64,000 nucleotides of DNA. Origin: Chrysogorgia sp. JL179-B06. Its lineage: Eukaryota; Cnidaria; Anthozoa; Scleralcyonacea; Chrysogorgiidae. The notes beneath the pieces are model-generated. The model made no database searches. It saw nothing but the letters and a program-made list of their open reading frames with translations, and was not told where the DNA came from. The stretch's first letter is position 1. The number at the start of each line of letters is the position of its first letter. The translations under genes and the position numbers were made by a program. Of the stretch, positions 13,341 to 31,773 are shown piece by piece. The stretch lies in NCBI GenBank assembly GCA_035772405.1, contig JAYKKM010000382.1, positions 277,501 through 341,500 on the forward strand, read 5' to 3'.

Positions 13341-13494
13341 ACTAATAATAATAATGCATTGACAATAATAATACTACTAATAATAATGCCTAATGCAGAT
13401 TGCAGATACCATATTTGCCATGTAACAAAGCATATATATGGCATTGTGTACTATAGATGGAGTACTGTAAACACAGATTATATATGGAATACAT

Positions 13495-13661
13495 GGCAGT
13501 ATACAAAACATGGACGTCAAGATCATATCGTCAGAAACATAATATTCCTGGTTGAGAAAATGATAACCTTCTTATTGCCAGTGACGGCCTCTAACCATTG
13601 AGCCATCGAGATTCAGATGGAGAGACGTTACAATGATGCACTGGTTCTAATGATATATGTA
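13495..13661. mobile_element. Fold-back/MITE left arm, split by the BEL insertion
   Basis: The reverse complement of this stretch matches 19980-20150. Shared segments include TGGCTCAATGGTTAGAG versus TAGCTCAATGGTCAGAG, and (G/A)GTTATC...TTTCTGA(C/G)GATATGA. The GCTCAATGG segment resembles a tRNA A-box. Removing the BEL element and one CTGCC brings the two arms together with only a short loop. Confidence 0.6.
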
Positions 13662-13666
13662 CTGCC

Positions 13667-13842
13667 TGTTGGATACTTCATGTTATAGTTAATCAAGTGA
13701 CCGAGAGGTCACGTGGCTGTTGTGTTATGTTAATGGCGATTTGGTCGATAAAGATATCAATAAATTCAAACTAATAAACGTTTCGGAGTTTAATCCTATG
13801 GACACTTAAGTGAATTAATTAAGTGAAATAATATATACAACA
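13667..13842 (+). repeat. BEL 5' LTR
   Basis: 176 bp, TG...CA boundaries. Identical to the 3' LTR, implying very recent integration or gene conversion. Confidence 0.96.
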
Positions 13843-13861
13843 TGGTCCTTTCGAGCCGGAG
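13843..13861 (+). promoter_or_regulatory. Probable primer binding site (tRNA-Tyr type)
   Basis: TGGTCCTTTCGAGCCGGA directly follows the 5' LTR. Its complement matches the 3' end expected for metazoan tRNA-Tyr (…CCGGCTCGAAGGACCA) apart from one extra base. The tRNA assignment comes from family knowledge and was not searched. Confidence 0.6.
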
Positions 13862-13947
13862 ACGAACCTAAATCTACGAGCCTTTGGAAAACAATCTACG
13901 CGAGCAAATTAACAACAAATCTTATTCGGCAACGTGACGCCAACGAA

Positions 13948-15400
13948 ATGAATGACGAAGTGGCAAAGAAACGAAAGATTCGAGGTGGACATAGATCCTC
14001 GACGAGGAGAACAATTAAATCCTCGATCACCATCCTTAACGATTTTGATCCAGCGAACAAATCACTTATTGAGAAGCTAATGCAACAGAAGATTACATTA
14101 AAGGAGAAATTAGACATTTTGCAAGCTTTGGACGATGACATACTAGTTAGTGTCGAAGAACAAAATATCGAGAGAGAAATCAAAGAATGTGACCTTCTGA
14201 GAGAAGAAATACATGCCACTTTAGTTCGAATCAATTCTTCAGTTAATTCTGCAAATGTATCATTGGTATCAGACCCAGTTGGAGGGATAGAGATGGGGAA
14301 CAACCTAAACTCAAGCACTTCAAGCCAGGCAGTTGCAAAGGTAAAGTTACCAAAACTGAATTTAAAAAAGTTCAAGGGAGATATTAAAGAGTGGACGCCA
14401 TTCTGGGATAGCTATTCATCATCCATACACAACAACCCTGATTTAAATAGTATTGACAAATTTAACTATTTAAATTCCTTACTTGAATCATCAGCAGCTG
14501 AGGCAATATCAGGGCTGAAAATCACATCGGCAAACTATGAAGAAGCAATTGAACTGTTGGAGCGCAGATTTGGAAACAAGCAACAGATTATCAACACTCA
14601 CATGGACTGCCTTCTCCAATTGCCAGCAGCAACAAGCCTCCATGACTTGCAGGATGTCAGGCGACTTTACGACAAAGTGGAATCACATGTAAGGGGTCTG
14701 AAGTCGTTGGGCGTTGCAACTGAATCATATGGGAATCTCATGATTTCAATATTGATGCCAAAAGCTGCCACCAGGACTACGAATTACTGCCACAAAGAAG
14801 ATGAAAAAGGGAGAGTGGTCCTTGGATGCCCTTTTGACACTTTTCCAGCAGGAATTGGAAGCCCGAGAAAGAGCAAATCTACAAGGTCCAGATACAACAA
14901 GGCCCAATAACCAAAGAAATAGAACCTACCCATCAGCAGCATCCCTTCTATCTAGTTATCAAGACACAACATGTAGCTATTGCCAACAGAAACACCTATC
15001 TGCTAACTGCAAAAACTGTAACCAATGTAATTGCAAGAAAGGATATCCTGAAACGAAGTGGACGGTGCTTTATTTTGCTTAAGAAAGAACCACATCAGTA
15101 GAGAGTGTCAGTCAAGCAACAAATGCCTTAAATGTGGGAAAAGACACCATGTAAGTTTGTGTACAAGCCAACACCCACCTCAATTCGTACCTCGATACCC
15201 ACCACAACACCCACCTCAATTCGTACCTCGATACCCACCACAACACCCACCTCAATTCCCACCACGATTCCCACCACGATTCCCACCTGAAGAACCGAGG
15301 GAGAATGAGAAACCCAATTGGCAATCAACCAGAAGTAATGGTAACCCTTTACTAAAAGAGCACAAAGGAGTGGCACAAGGTAGAAATCAACAAGAGCAAC
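13948..15400 (+). CDS. BEL gag region (frame-broken)
   Basis: The frame from Met 13948 (to 14910) carries the Pao gag pattern (DUF1759-like), including VKLPKLNLKKFKGDIKEW and a helix-rich region. Reading must shift near 14770-14800 into the frame 14801-15082, and again near 15050 into 15058-15804. The latter two carry the zinc knuckles (CSYCQQKHLSANC; then CLRKNHISREC and CLKCGKRHHVSLC). A Pro-rich tandem segment (PPQFVPRYPPQH repeats) follows at about 15175-15290. Gag packages the element RNA in a cytoplasmic particle. Confidence 0.85.
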
Positions 15401-17878
15401 CAGCCACCATCAGTCAAACCATGTATGTTGGCACAAGAACATCCATTCTGTTACAGACCGCCAAGGCCAACATATACAAACCAGGAATTCCAGAAGAAAG
15501 GGTAAAGATACGGCTGATACTAGACAGTGGCAGCCAACGTTCTTATGTGACAACCAGGTTGAAAGAAAAATTAAATCTAAACACAGAAGGAACAGAAACC
15601 CTTGTGATTAAGACATTTGGAGGTGAAGATGAGCAACCACAAACCTGTGAAATTGTGAACTTGACCATTGAGACAGAGAAGGGACTATCCAGACCTTCCG
15701 CTAACTGCTTTTGTGGTACCCACAATATGTCAACCCCTCAGCCAACAAGCGACACGAGAAGCACAGGAAAAATATCATCATCTAGACGGACTTCATCTTG
15801 CTGATGTTAACATGAGAGATGAAGAGTTAGAAGTGGATCTTCTTGTGGGATCTGACCAGTTTTGGAACCTTGCAACAGGAGCAGTAAAGTGTGGAGATTC
15901 TGGTCCAAATGCAATGGAAACAAAGGTAGGCTGGGTTTTATCCGGCCCAGTGAGTAACAGTCCAATTAAGAACAGTTCTGTCAACTTGGTGAACACACAT
16001 GTTCTAAAGTGTGCAATTCAACCGGTGCGTTCTGATGCCCAGGACTTAACACAGGAATTAAGAAGATTCTGGGAACTGGAATCGTTGGGGATACACCCAA
16101 GTGACGAGTCAGTCTATGAAAGGTTCACACAGTCTATTAACCTCAAGAAGAACAGGTATGAAGTAGAATTACCTTGGAAAGAAACCCATCCCATCCTTCC
16201 AGACAACCATCGTCTTAGTGAAAGAAGACTGAAATCGCTGTTAACACGATTAAGAAAAGACCCAGAAATTCTCCAAGAATATGACGATGTCATACAAGAG
16301 CAGCTGAGAAAAGGAATTGTGGAAGTGGTGGATCACTCTTGTCCTGGAGAAATTGGAAAGGTTCACTATCTTCCGCACCATGCAGTAATCCGAAGAGACA
16401 AGTCCACAACAAAGATGAGGATTGTGTATGATGCCTCTGCAAAGGAGAACGGGCCATCCTTGAACGATTGCCTCTACACAGGTCCTGCATTGGCACATAA
16501 CATCTTTGATATTCTTCTGCGGTTCCGGTGTCACAAGGTAGCTCTTATCGGAGATATCGAGAAAGCCTTCCTCATGCTGTCAATTCAAGATCCAGATCGA
16601 GACGTACTTCGCTTTCTATGGGTGGATGACATCCACCATTCCAACCCCAAGATCGTAACGCTGCGGTTCACAAGAGTGGTGTTTGGAGTCTCCTCGAGCC
16701 CTTTCCTTCTAAACGCAACGATCAAACATCACATAGAGCAACATCGAGTCAACGATCCAGAGTTCGTAGAGCATTTCTTGCAAGCCATTTATGTCGATGA
16801 CTTGAATGCAGGTGAAGACAACGATGATGCAGCATTTCTGTTTTACAAGAAAGCCAAACTGCGACTAGCAGAGGGAGGATTTAACTTGAGAAAGTTTTGC
16901 TCAAATTCGTCCTCACTGATGGCAAGGATAAAGGAGAACGAAGACCTAACTGAGAAGCACAATGGTTTACAAGCCCCTTTGACACATGACGAGTCTTACA
17001 CCAAGAGCACAACTGGGAATATATTCGAGCCAACAACCGAGCATGAGCAGAAAATACTGGGAGTAAAATGGAACTATGCAGAGGATTGCTTTGTATACGA
17101 TTTAGAACCGATTGCTCAGGCAGCCAAGGTTTGTGAGGGTAACGAAAAGGAACATAATAAGCGTAGCTTCCAGGTTCTAACGATCCGCTTGGATTCATCT
17201 CACCCATCATTATCCAAATGAAGCTGCTATTTCAGTCACTGTGTGATAACCGGATGGGACTGGGACACACCTCTAACAGGAGAACTACGAAGGAAATGGC
17301 TGAAACTCATTGATGATTTGAAGAAAACTAAACCAATAACACTGCCAAGATGCTACTTTGGATGTGTCAAAGAGAAAGTCGTATCCCGCCAACTCCATGG
17401 ATTTTGTGACGCCTCCATGTTAGCTTATGCAGCAGTGATATACCTCGTCGTCACAACCACGACCCAAAGATATGCCGAATTTGTCGCCGCAAAGACAAGA
17501 GTGGCACCAATTCAGAAGCAAACCATTCCGAGGTTGGAACTCCTGTCTGCTGTGATTCTAGCACGGCTGACGAAAAATGTGCATGGAGCACTAGAATCCG
17601 TACTACAACTGGATGAAAAGGTAGCGTGCTGGACGGATTCACTAGCCACCCTTTACTGGATTAGAGGAGAAACTAAAGAGTGGAAGCAGTTTGTCCAGTT
17701 GAGAGTCAATGAAATCCGAAGTCTCGTCCCTTTGACGTCGTGGCGACACTGTCCAGGTGAACACAACCCTGCCGACATCCCTACAAGAGCCATCAAGACT
17801 GTGGAGTTTGGAGACTGTAAATTATGGCACAGAGGACCCGAGTGGCTGACGAAATATGTGCAAACCCAACGGAGATAA
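15400..17878 (+). CDS. BEL pol: protease, reverse transcriptase, RNase H (frame-broken)
   Basis: The aspartic protease motif LDSGSQRSYV lies at about 15522-15550. A frame change near 15690 leads into 15668-17221. There the Pao-type peptidase/linker (LLVGSDQFW, GWVLSGP) is followed by RT with IVYDASAK, ALIGDIEKAF, FGVSSSPFLL and the catalytic YVDD at about 16790. Two further breaks lie between about 17120 and 17265. RNase H follows (FCDAS, RLELLSA, WTDS, NPADIPTRA) to 17878. All signature motifs are present even though the frame is not continuous. Confidence 0.88.
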
Positions 17879-19614
17879 CGTGGAAGAGTCATATTTTGCC
17901 CCTGAAGAGTGTCTTAAGGAGATGAAGGCCAAGAAAATGCAAGATAAGTCAACGACCACACTGTTAACTGAAGGAACGAAACAGAGTCTAAAGAATGTAA
18001 TCAATGTAGAGGACTTCTCGAGCTACCACCGACTTTTGAGGATAACTGTATATGTCCTGAGATTTGTGAGAATGATGAAATCCAAGATTGGAACTGGAAA
18101 TAATCAGCACCGTAAGCAGTTGAACGTTTCCCAAACTGAAGAAATAGAAGAAGCTGAAACATTGTGGTGGAGAGAAATGCAAGCTTCGCTCCCAGGACAT
18201 TCTAAGTACGAAGACTGGAGACGACAATTTGGAACGTTCACTGACGAGAACGGGATAATCAGATGCGGAGGAAGATTGGAGAATGCAAGCATTCCAGCGT
18301 CAGCGAAACATCCTGTGTTATTGGATCCAAGACATCATCTCACACTTCTTATTGTAAGGCATTGCCACGAAAGGGTCAAGCACAGCGGCGTGAAAGGAAC
18401 ACTAACAGAATTACGATCTCAATTCTGGATAGTAAGAGGACGACAGTTCATAAGAAAGATCATCTACAAGTGTGTCATCTGCAAGAGATATGAAGGAAAA
18501 TCCTATCAAGCGCCGCCACCACCTCCACTGCCAGAATGTCGTTTAAAGGAAGCATTTCCATTCGCAAGTACAGGTGTGGACTTCGCTGGTCCCCTCTATG
18601 TCCGGAGCTCTGAACACAAGGTGTGGATCTCACTTTACACATGCTGTGTAACCCGAGCAATGCATCTCGACCTTGTTCCCGATATGTCAGCTGAAGCATT
18701 TTTGAGGAACTTTCGCAGATTCTGTGCGAGAAGAGGAGTGCCTTCCCTTATGATATCGGACAACGCGAAGAACATTTAAGTCCACGTCACGAACATTGTC
18801 TTCCCTATTCGACTGTCCAAGCGTGAGAAACCATTTCACGTCATCGAGAATCAAGTGGTCATTTATACTTGAAAAGGCACCTTGGTGGGGCGGATTCTAC
18901 GAGAGAATGGTTAAATCAGTCAAGAGATGTTTGCGAAAAACACTGGGGAACGCGCGACTTTCCTATGAAGAGCTCCTGACTGAACTTGTCGAAGTAGAAT
19001 CAGTCCTAAATTCGAGACCACTAACATACACTTCAACGGAAGATTTGGAAGAACCAGTCACTCCATCGCATTTGATGTATGGACGAAGATTACTTTCATT
19101 GCCAGCGCCAGATGAAACAGAAGGAGACGAAAATTGGGAACCATCTTCAAACGACATCGCAAAGCGCCAAAGACACTTGGCCGTCCTACTGGACCACTTT
19201 TGGAGAAGGTGGAGAACCGAGTACTTACTAGAATTGAGAGAATCGCACCGAGAAAGGAACTCTGGCACAACAAGACAAGAACCAGTGAAGATTGACGACA
19301 TCGTGATCGTCCATGATGAAAAACGTTCTCGGGGACTTTGGCGAGTAGGAAGAGTAGAATATTTAATTCGTGGAAGAGACTACCAGATCCGTGGAGCCAA
19401 AGTAAAGGTGGCTGAAACCGGTAAGCGGCCGACTACACTCCGACGCCCATTACAGAAATTGTACCCATTAGAGATTGGCGGTGTGCACGTTCAAGCACCA
19501 AACCAGAAAACCGATATGGAACAAGAAACGGACGAACCTCCAGTTGAACAAGAAACAGACGAACCTCCAGTTGAACAAGAAACGGAACGAAGCTCAAGTT
19601 GGGCAAGAACGTAG
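17856..19614 (+). CDS. BEL integrase and C-terminal DUF5641-like tail (frame-broken)
   Basis: Two frames cover this part: 17856-18779 and 18796-19614. The first has the zinc-binding HC...CC domain (HCHERVKHSGVKGTL…CVICKRYEGK) and the catalytic core with STGVDFAGPLY and SDNAKN. The second has the third catalytic region (KAPWWGGFYERMVKSVKR) and NSRPLTYTS. The tail contains KIDDIVIVHDEKRSRGLWRVG and then a three-copy DEPPVEQET-type repeat. A stop and small shift at about 18777-18800 separates the two halves inside the core. Confidence 0.87.
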
Positions 19615-19727
19615 GACTACGAGATGTAAACGAACAGCAGCGATAGAAGCTAGTCGAAGACGAAGAAAACTAATTGTGGACGGACAGTTATAAGTGACTA
19701 TTGGTTGATCAGAGTAATAGCTGATCA

Positions 19728-19737
19728 ACGGGGGGAG
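19728..19737 (+). promoter_or_regulatory. Polypurine tract
   Basis: The purine run CGGGGGGAG immediately precedes the TGTTGG of the 3' LTR, the expected plus-strand priming site. Confidence 0.7.
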
Positions 19738-19913
19738 TGTTGGATACTTCATGTTATAGTTAATCAAGTGACCGAGAGGTCACGTGGCTGTTGTGTTATG
19801 TTAATGGCGATTTGGTCGATAAAGATATCAATAAATTCAAACTAATAAACGTTTCGGAGTTTAATCCTATGGACACTTAAGTGAATTAATTAAGTGAAAT
19901 AATATATACAACA
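19738..19913 (+). repeat. BEL 3' LTR
   Basis: 176 bp, identical to 13667-13842. Confidence 0.96.
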
Positions 19914-20150
19914 CTGCCTATGCACAGCAGTTACTATATATTTCAGTAATGACTAATGATTGGGTGTGTTAATATATACACTGCTGTTATATCAATAGAA
20001 TCAGTACATCAATGTAACGTTCACTCACCATCTGAGTCTTGGTAGCTCAATGGTCAGAGCATCTCACTGGAAATCAGAAAGTTATCCCTGTCCGGACACA
20101 GAATAATTTTTCTGAGGATATGAGCTTGCTTGACAATCATCCATGTACTG
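19914..20150. mobile_element. Fold-back/MITE right arm, with tRNA-like segment
   Basis: Partner of the 13495-13661 arm. The segment TAGCTCAATGGTCAGAGCAT followed by CTGGAAATCAGAA resembles the D-arm/A-box and anticodon arm of a tRNA. It has no proper acceptor stem, so a tRNA-derived repeat is more likely than a gene. Confidence 0.5.
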
Positions 20151-20491
20151 TATCGTCTGTTTCCCCCCGAGCTCTCCCTTATTCACTACAGCAGTGTATA
20201 TATTAAGTATTAACACTGACAAGTATACATAGTAATGCTTGTTTATTGCTACAAAATTGTAGGCCAGGCCCAGGTCATATAAACACAGCAATAGTATGCA
20301 TGTTTTTTCACCCTAAACTACTGTATATATAGGCTAATTATCAAACATATAGTATTTATATTTAACTTGAGGTACACAAAAATAATAAACATACTGTACA
20401 TGCAATTCCAAAATTTGTACTACACTTACTATTCAGCAGTATTATAAAGAACAAATGGTATATATTTTAAACAGGCTAGGACTGGCCATTG

Positions 20492-20564
20492 TGCCATCTT
20501 GTGCCAGAACAATGGCCAGCCATTGTGCTGGCACAAAGTGCCATTGTTCTGGCACAAGATGGCA
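20492..20564. repeat. Perfect 25-bp hairpin
   Basis: TGCCATCTTGTGCCAGAACA... (20492-20516) is exactly complementary to 20540-20564 across a 23-base loop. The neighbouring text GGACTGGCCATTGT is also repeated at about 20480 and 20580. Possible small MITE. Confidence 0.75.
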
Positions 20565-20925
20565 GTGTAAAATCAGGCTTGGACTGGCCATTGTTGCATG
20601 GATTTAATTCCAACTGTCAAAATATTATACATATATGTTTTGAAAATTCAAAACATTACACACCTTCAAATTTTCCCAAATCTCTCTGTTAAGTATTTCA
20701 AAATGTGTCTATTAGATTTCGGAGCTTGGAGCTTGTAGCAAATACACAATACAGTGTACAATTATTTAAATCACATTAAAATTAGCGAGTCAAGTCAAAA
20801 AGTTAAACGATAAAGTGAAGCACTGAACTGAACTGAAGCCGAAGGTAATGGCTATTCGTACGGTAGCCGTACGACGCTATAGTCTCTTAGAATTCAACGA
20901 AATGCGGGTAAATATCATCAAAATC

Positions 20926-20961
20926 CTAACCCTAATCCTAACCAAATTGCTAACCCTAACA
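20926..20961. repeat. Short interstitial telomere-like repeats
   Basis: CCTAACCCTAATCCTAACC and CTAACCCTAAC are degenerate (TTAGGG)n on the minus strand, the usual metazoan telomere motif. Confidence 0.6.
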
Positions 20962-22019
20962 AAAAAAAACTATGCAGAAAAGGCAAATTAATTGCTCAAC
21001 ACAGACCGGTGAGTCGGTGACAATCACAATGTACATAATTATAATAGTCCTTTTACCTTTTACTTGTGTCTGTCTTTGATTATCTTGTTCTTCAACACTA
21101 CAGTTTCGGCTTGAAATCAGCAGATAATGTCTATAGTAATGTTTGTTACAAACAAACATTGCCATTTCCTCACAAAATCATCGGATGCAGTAGGTTTTTA
21201 TGACAATATAAATTTCGCCGTCAATGGCGGCTTCTTCCGGAAAGCGGTTTGTCGCGCTGGCGTCAATTTAAATTTAAACAAAGACGCCTACTGATTTGGG
21301 GGCAAGGCATGCAAGCGAATTGCGGGAAACGGCGACGCCAACGCCAACCGGAAGAGATCGATTTCATCAGAAGTGCTGAATTTGCATATTGTTGACGTCG
21401 TGCGCCGCGTCCAGGACGTGAGAAGGTGTGATTTGGCGTCGTGGCTAAGACGTGAGAACGCTGTCTAGATTTTTTGCTTTATTTAGATCTTTTACCGAGT
21501 TTAGATCTATTGGAAGAGGAGGATACTCGTTAATAAAGGTATTTATCACCGATATTATTCGGTTTGTTTATGTTTATTTGGTGTAGTTATAGATTTTATA
21601 GTGTTTTTAGCGCTGTGTATGGACTCTGTTTAGGTCACCGACTCACCATTTCAGTCCCAAATCCAATCGCATTCAATTTCGTCTTGAGAATTGTTTGAAA
21701 CGTTTATTTATGTCTAATTATACTAGTTGTTCATCTTTATATGTATATTTCGTAAATTGTTTTCAATATTCATTTCTTAAAAGTATTGTGAATGAAGTAA
21801 ATAATTCTTTATTATGATTGCTGATTGCTCGTGTGTGCAAAATCAGTAGATAATTAAAATGCTATTCAAACTGGCTTTTGTTCTAAGCTCAAGCAATAAA
21901 AGCGTTAAAATAACTGTTTATTTTATTATTGTTCGTTATTGAATTCAATTACTTGGTTTAAAAGGAAGAAGTGATTATGTTTGTTGGCCGGTTACACTGA
22001 ATTCGTTGTATATATTCAT
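20962..22019. other. Intronic DNA without recognisable feature
   Basis: No supported gene. A G/C-richer patch at about 21215-21460 has many GACGCC/GACGTC motifs and could be an old promoter or repeat end, but nothing in it identifies a function. Confidence 0.4.
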
Positions 22020-22207
22020 ACAGTATACTAATATTTCGAGTTCGGACTTTCGTTTTATTGCCAATGAATCGCTGTTGGAAAAGTTTACTGAGACCTGTAA
22101 ACCTGCAAACCATTGCAAAGATTCTCTCCAAGATGAGAGAAACACAGATGAGAGATCTTCAGATCAATCATGAAGACGGAAAGAACAGCCAAGGACAAAC
22201 ATATTAT
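22020..22207 (+). repeat. Left flank of the Helentron array, itself a C-type repeat fragment
   Basis: The stretch CCTGTAAACC(T/C)GCAAACC... through GAAGACGGAA matches the interior of the C1/C2 units (35957-36060, 37998-38100). It runs to the T|T target at 22207 and is continued collinearly after the array at 39008. Confidence 0.7.
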
Positions 22208-22362
22208 TACTCGGGCCTCCCCCCCTTGGGGGGAGAGCACGAATCTTAGAAAGGGCTCTGTTTATTTATTTATTTTTGGCAATGTCGCGAAATGGCAATT
22301 ATTGCATCATTTTTTACTAAATTAGTAGACTAGTGAGCGAGACTATGAATGTGGGATTACTA

Positions 22363-22368
22363 CACATG
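22363..22368. repeat. Target site duplication CACATG (left)
   Basis: Directly abuts the TIR tip TATGGAACGCC. The same hexamer lies at 34428-34433 beyond the other tip. Confidence 0.8.
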
Positions 22369-22404
22369 TATGGAACGCCAAGTGTGTAAAAATTATTTAG
22401 CGTA

Positions 22405-22914
22405 AATTATATGATATAATGACTTCGAATGACGGGAAACATACTTATATCAAACCATGAATTGTCATTTTTGTAATGGTTTGGTATAATTTAGATAAAC
22501 AGTTAACGTTATATCAAACCATGAGTTGCTGTTCTAGTCATGGTTTGATATAATTGAAAGACGCCAATTCATTATATCAAATCACGAATACCTGTAGAAG
22601 ACATGGTTTCATATAAAGCAACATGATCACAATACGTTATATAATTATATCAAACCATGACTTTTCACTTTAGTCATGGTTTGATATAATGCGAAACAGC
22701 ACTTCATTATATCAAACCATGACTTTGCAAATGTACTCATGGTTTGATATAATGCAAAGACGGCAATTTCATGATTTGAAACCATGAGCGGTTTGAGCAG
22801 CTGTATATAAAGACATGGTTTCATATAAACAACATGATCACAATTCGTTATATAATTATATCAAACCATGACTTTTCACTTCAGTCATGGTTTGATATAA
22901 TGTGAAACTGCACG
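22405..22914. repeat. Cluster of palindromic ATATCAAACCATGA repeats within the left TIR
   Basis: At least six palindromic units have the form TTATATCAAACCATGA-(8-13 nt)-TCATGGTTTGATATAA, spaced roughly 60-90 bp, with larger internal duplications (e.g. CAACATGATCACAAT(A/T)CGTTATATAATT twice). The TIR text CGCCAA(G/C)TGT(G/C)TAAAAAT occurs on both sides (22375-22397 and 22915-22935), so the cluster is an insertion or duplication inside the TIR. The right TIR lacks it. Confidence 0.85.
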
Positions 22915-23073
22915 CGCCAACTGTCTAAAAATCAATTAACGGCCAATATCCGGTTTAAGGAGAATGGGAACTAGCGGCCAAAGCGCGCCAACTCCAAGAT
23001 CAGCTTCCTTCTTCGGTACGGTTTATAGCGTGTGAAATCATCGGTTTTTTTCTGAAATCGCGAGTTATTTGTG

Positions 23074-31262
<8,189 letters not shown>

Positions 31263-31617
31263 TTAGAACTGTTACTCTCACCATTGTGTACATGCATAAA
31301 TTTAAGACGATTGTAAAATGATCCATTTTGCCTAAACGTTTTTAGAAACACAACACAACAATTTAAAGCGATTTCCTCGGAAAGGCCACATCAGTTTATG
31401 TATAGATGGATTACTTAAAGGGGTTCTTGACTTCTTGGACGAAAAAATTTATCTAATTATCTAATTTTGATCCAAGAAGAATATCATTTCAAAATGATAT
31501 ATGCAGTAACATCATAGTCTCCCACATACTACCATAAATGACATTTACAAAATAAAGAATATCTCTGAAAGTAGCATGCAGAAATCATTCAAACTTTGTA
31601 AAGGGTTAAATAAGCCC

Positions 31618-31632
31618 CCCCCCCCCCCCCCT
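31618..31632. repeat. Poly-C tract between the convergent genes
   Basis: Fifteen C in a row within the 511-bp interval between the HECT stop and the transposase stop. Confidence 0.9.
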
Positions 31633-31773
31633 TCTCGATGGTGGCTAAAAATAAGCCCTCAGCGGGATTAATAGAGGAAATACAATACGTACGTTTTTTA
31701 TAACCATCATTTCAATTGTAATAGCAAAGATTTAAAGTTCAGTATTGTTAAAGTTCAGTTTTTCAATCAAAGT

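Larger units (their letters stand above)
13667..19913 (+). mobile_element. BEL/Pao LTR retrotransposon
   Basis: Two 176-bp LTRs (13667-13842, 19738-19913) begin TGTTGGATAC and end ACAACA, and are identical base for base. A 5-bp target duplication CTGCC flanks the element (13662-13666, 19914-19918). The interior holds gag, aspartic protease, RT, RNase H and integrase regions in the BEL/Pao order, with a DUF5641-like tail. Several single-base frame breaks interrupt them. A G-rich polypurine tract (CGGGGGGAG) precedes the right LTR. Confidence 0.96.

Noticed and set aside
20040..20095. Functional tRNA gene
   Set aside because: A-box and anticodon-arm-like parts are present, but there is no acceptor stem or T-arm, and it is part of an inverted repeat.
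22405..22914. CRISPR-like palindromic repeats
   Set aside because: Spacing and spacer lengths vary, parts of the spacers are themselves duplicated, and the cluster lies inside a eukaryotic transposon end.
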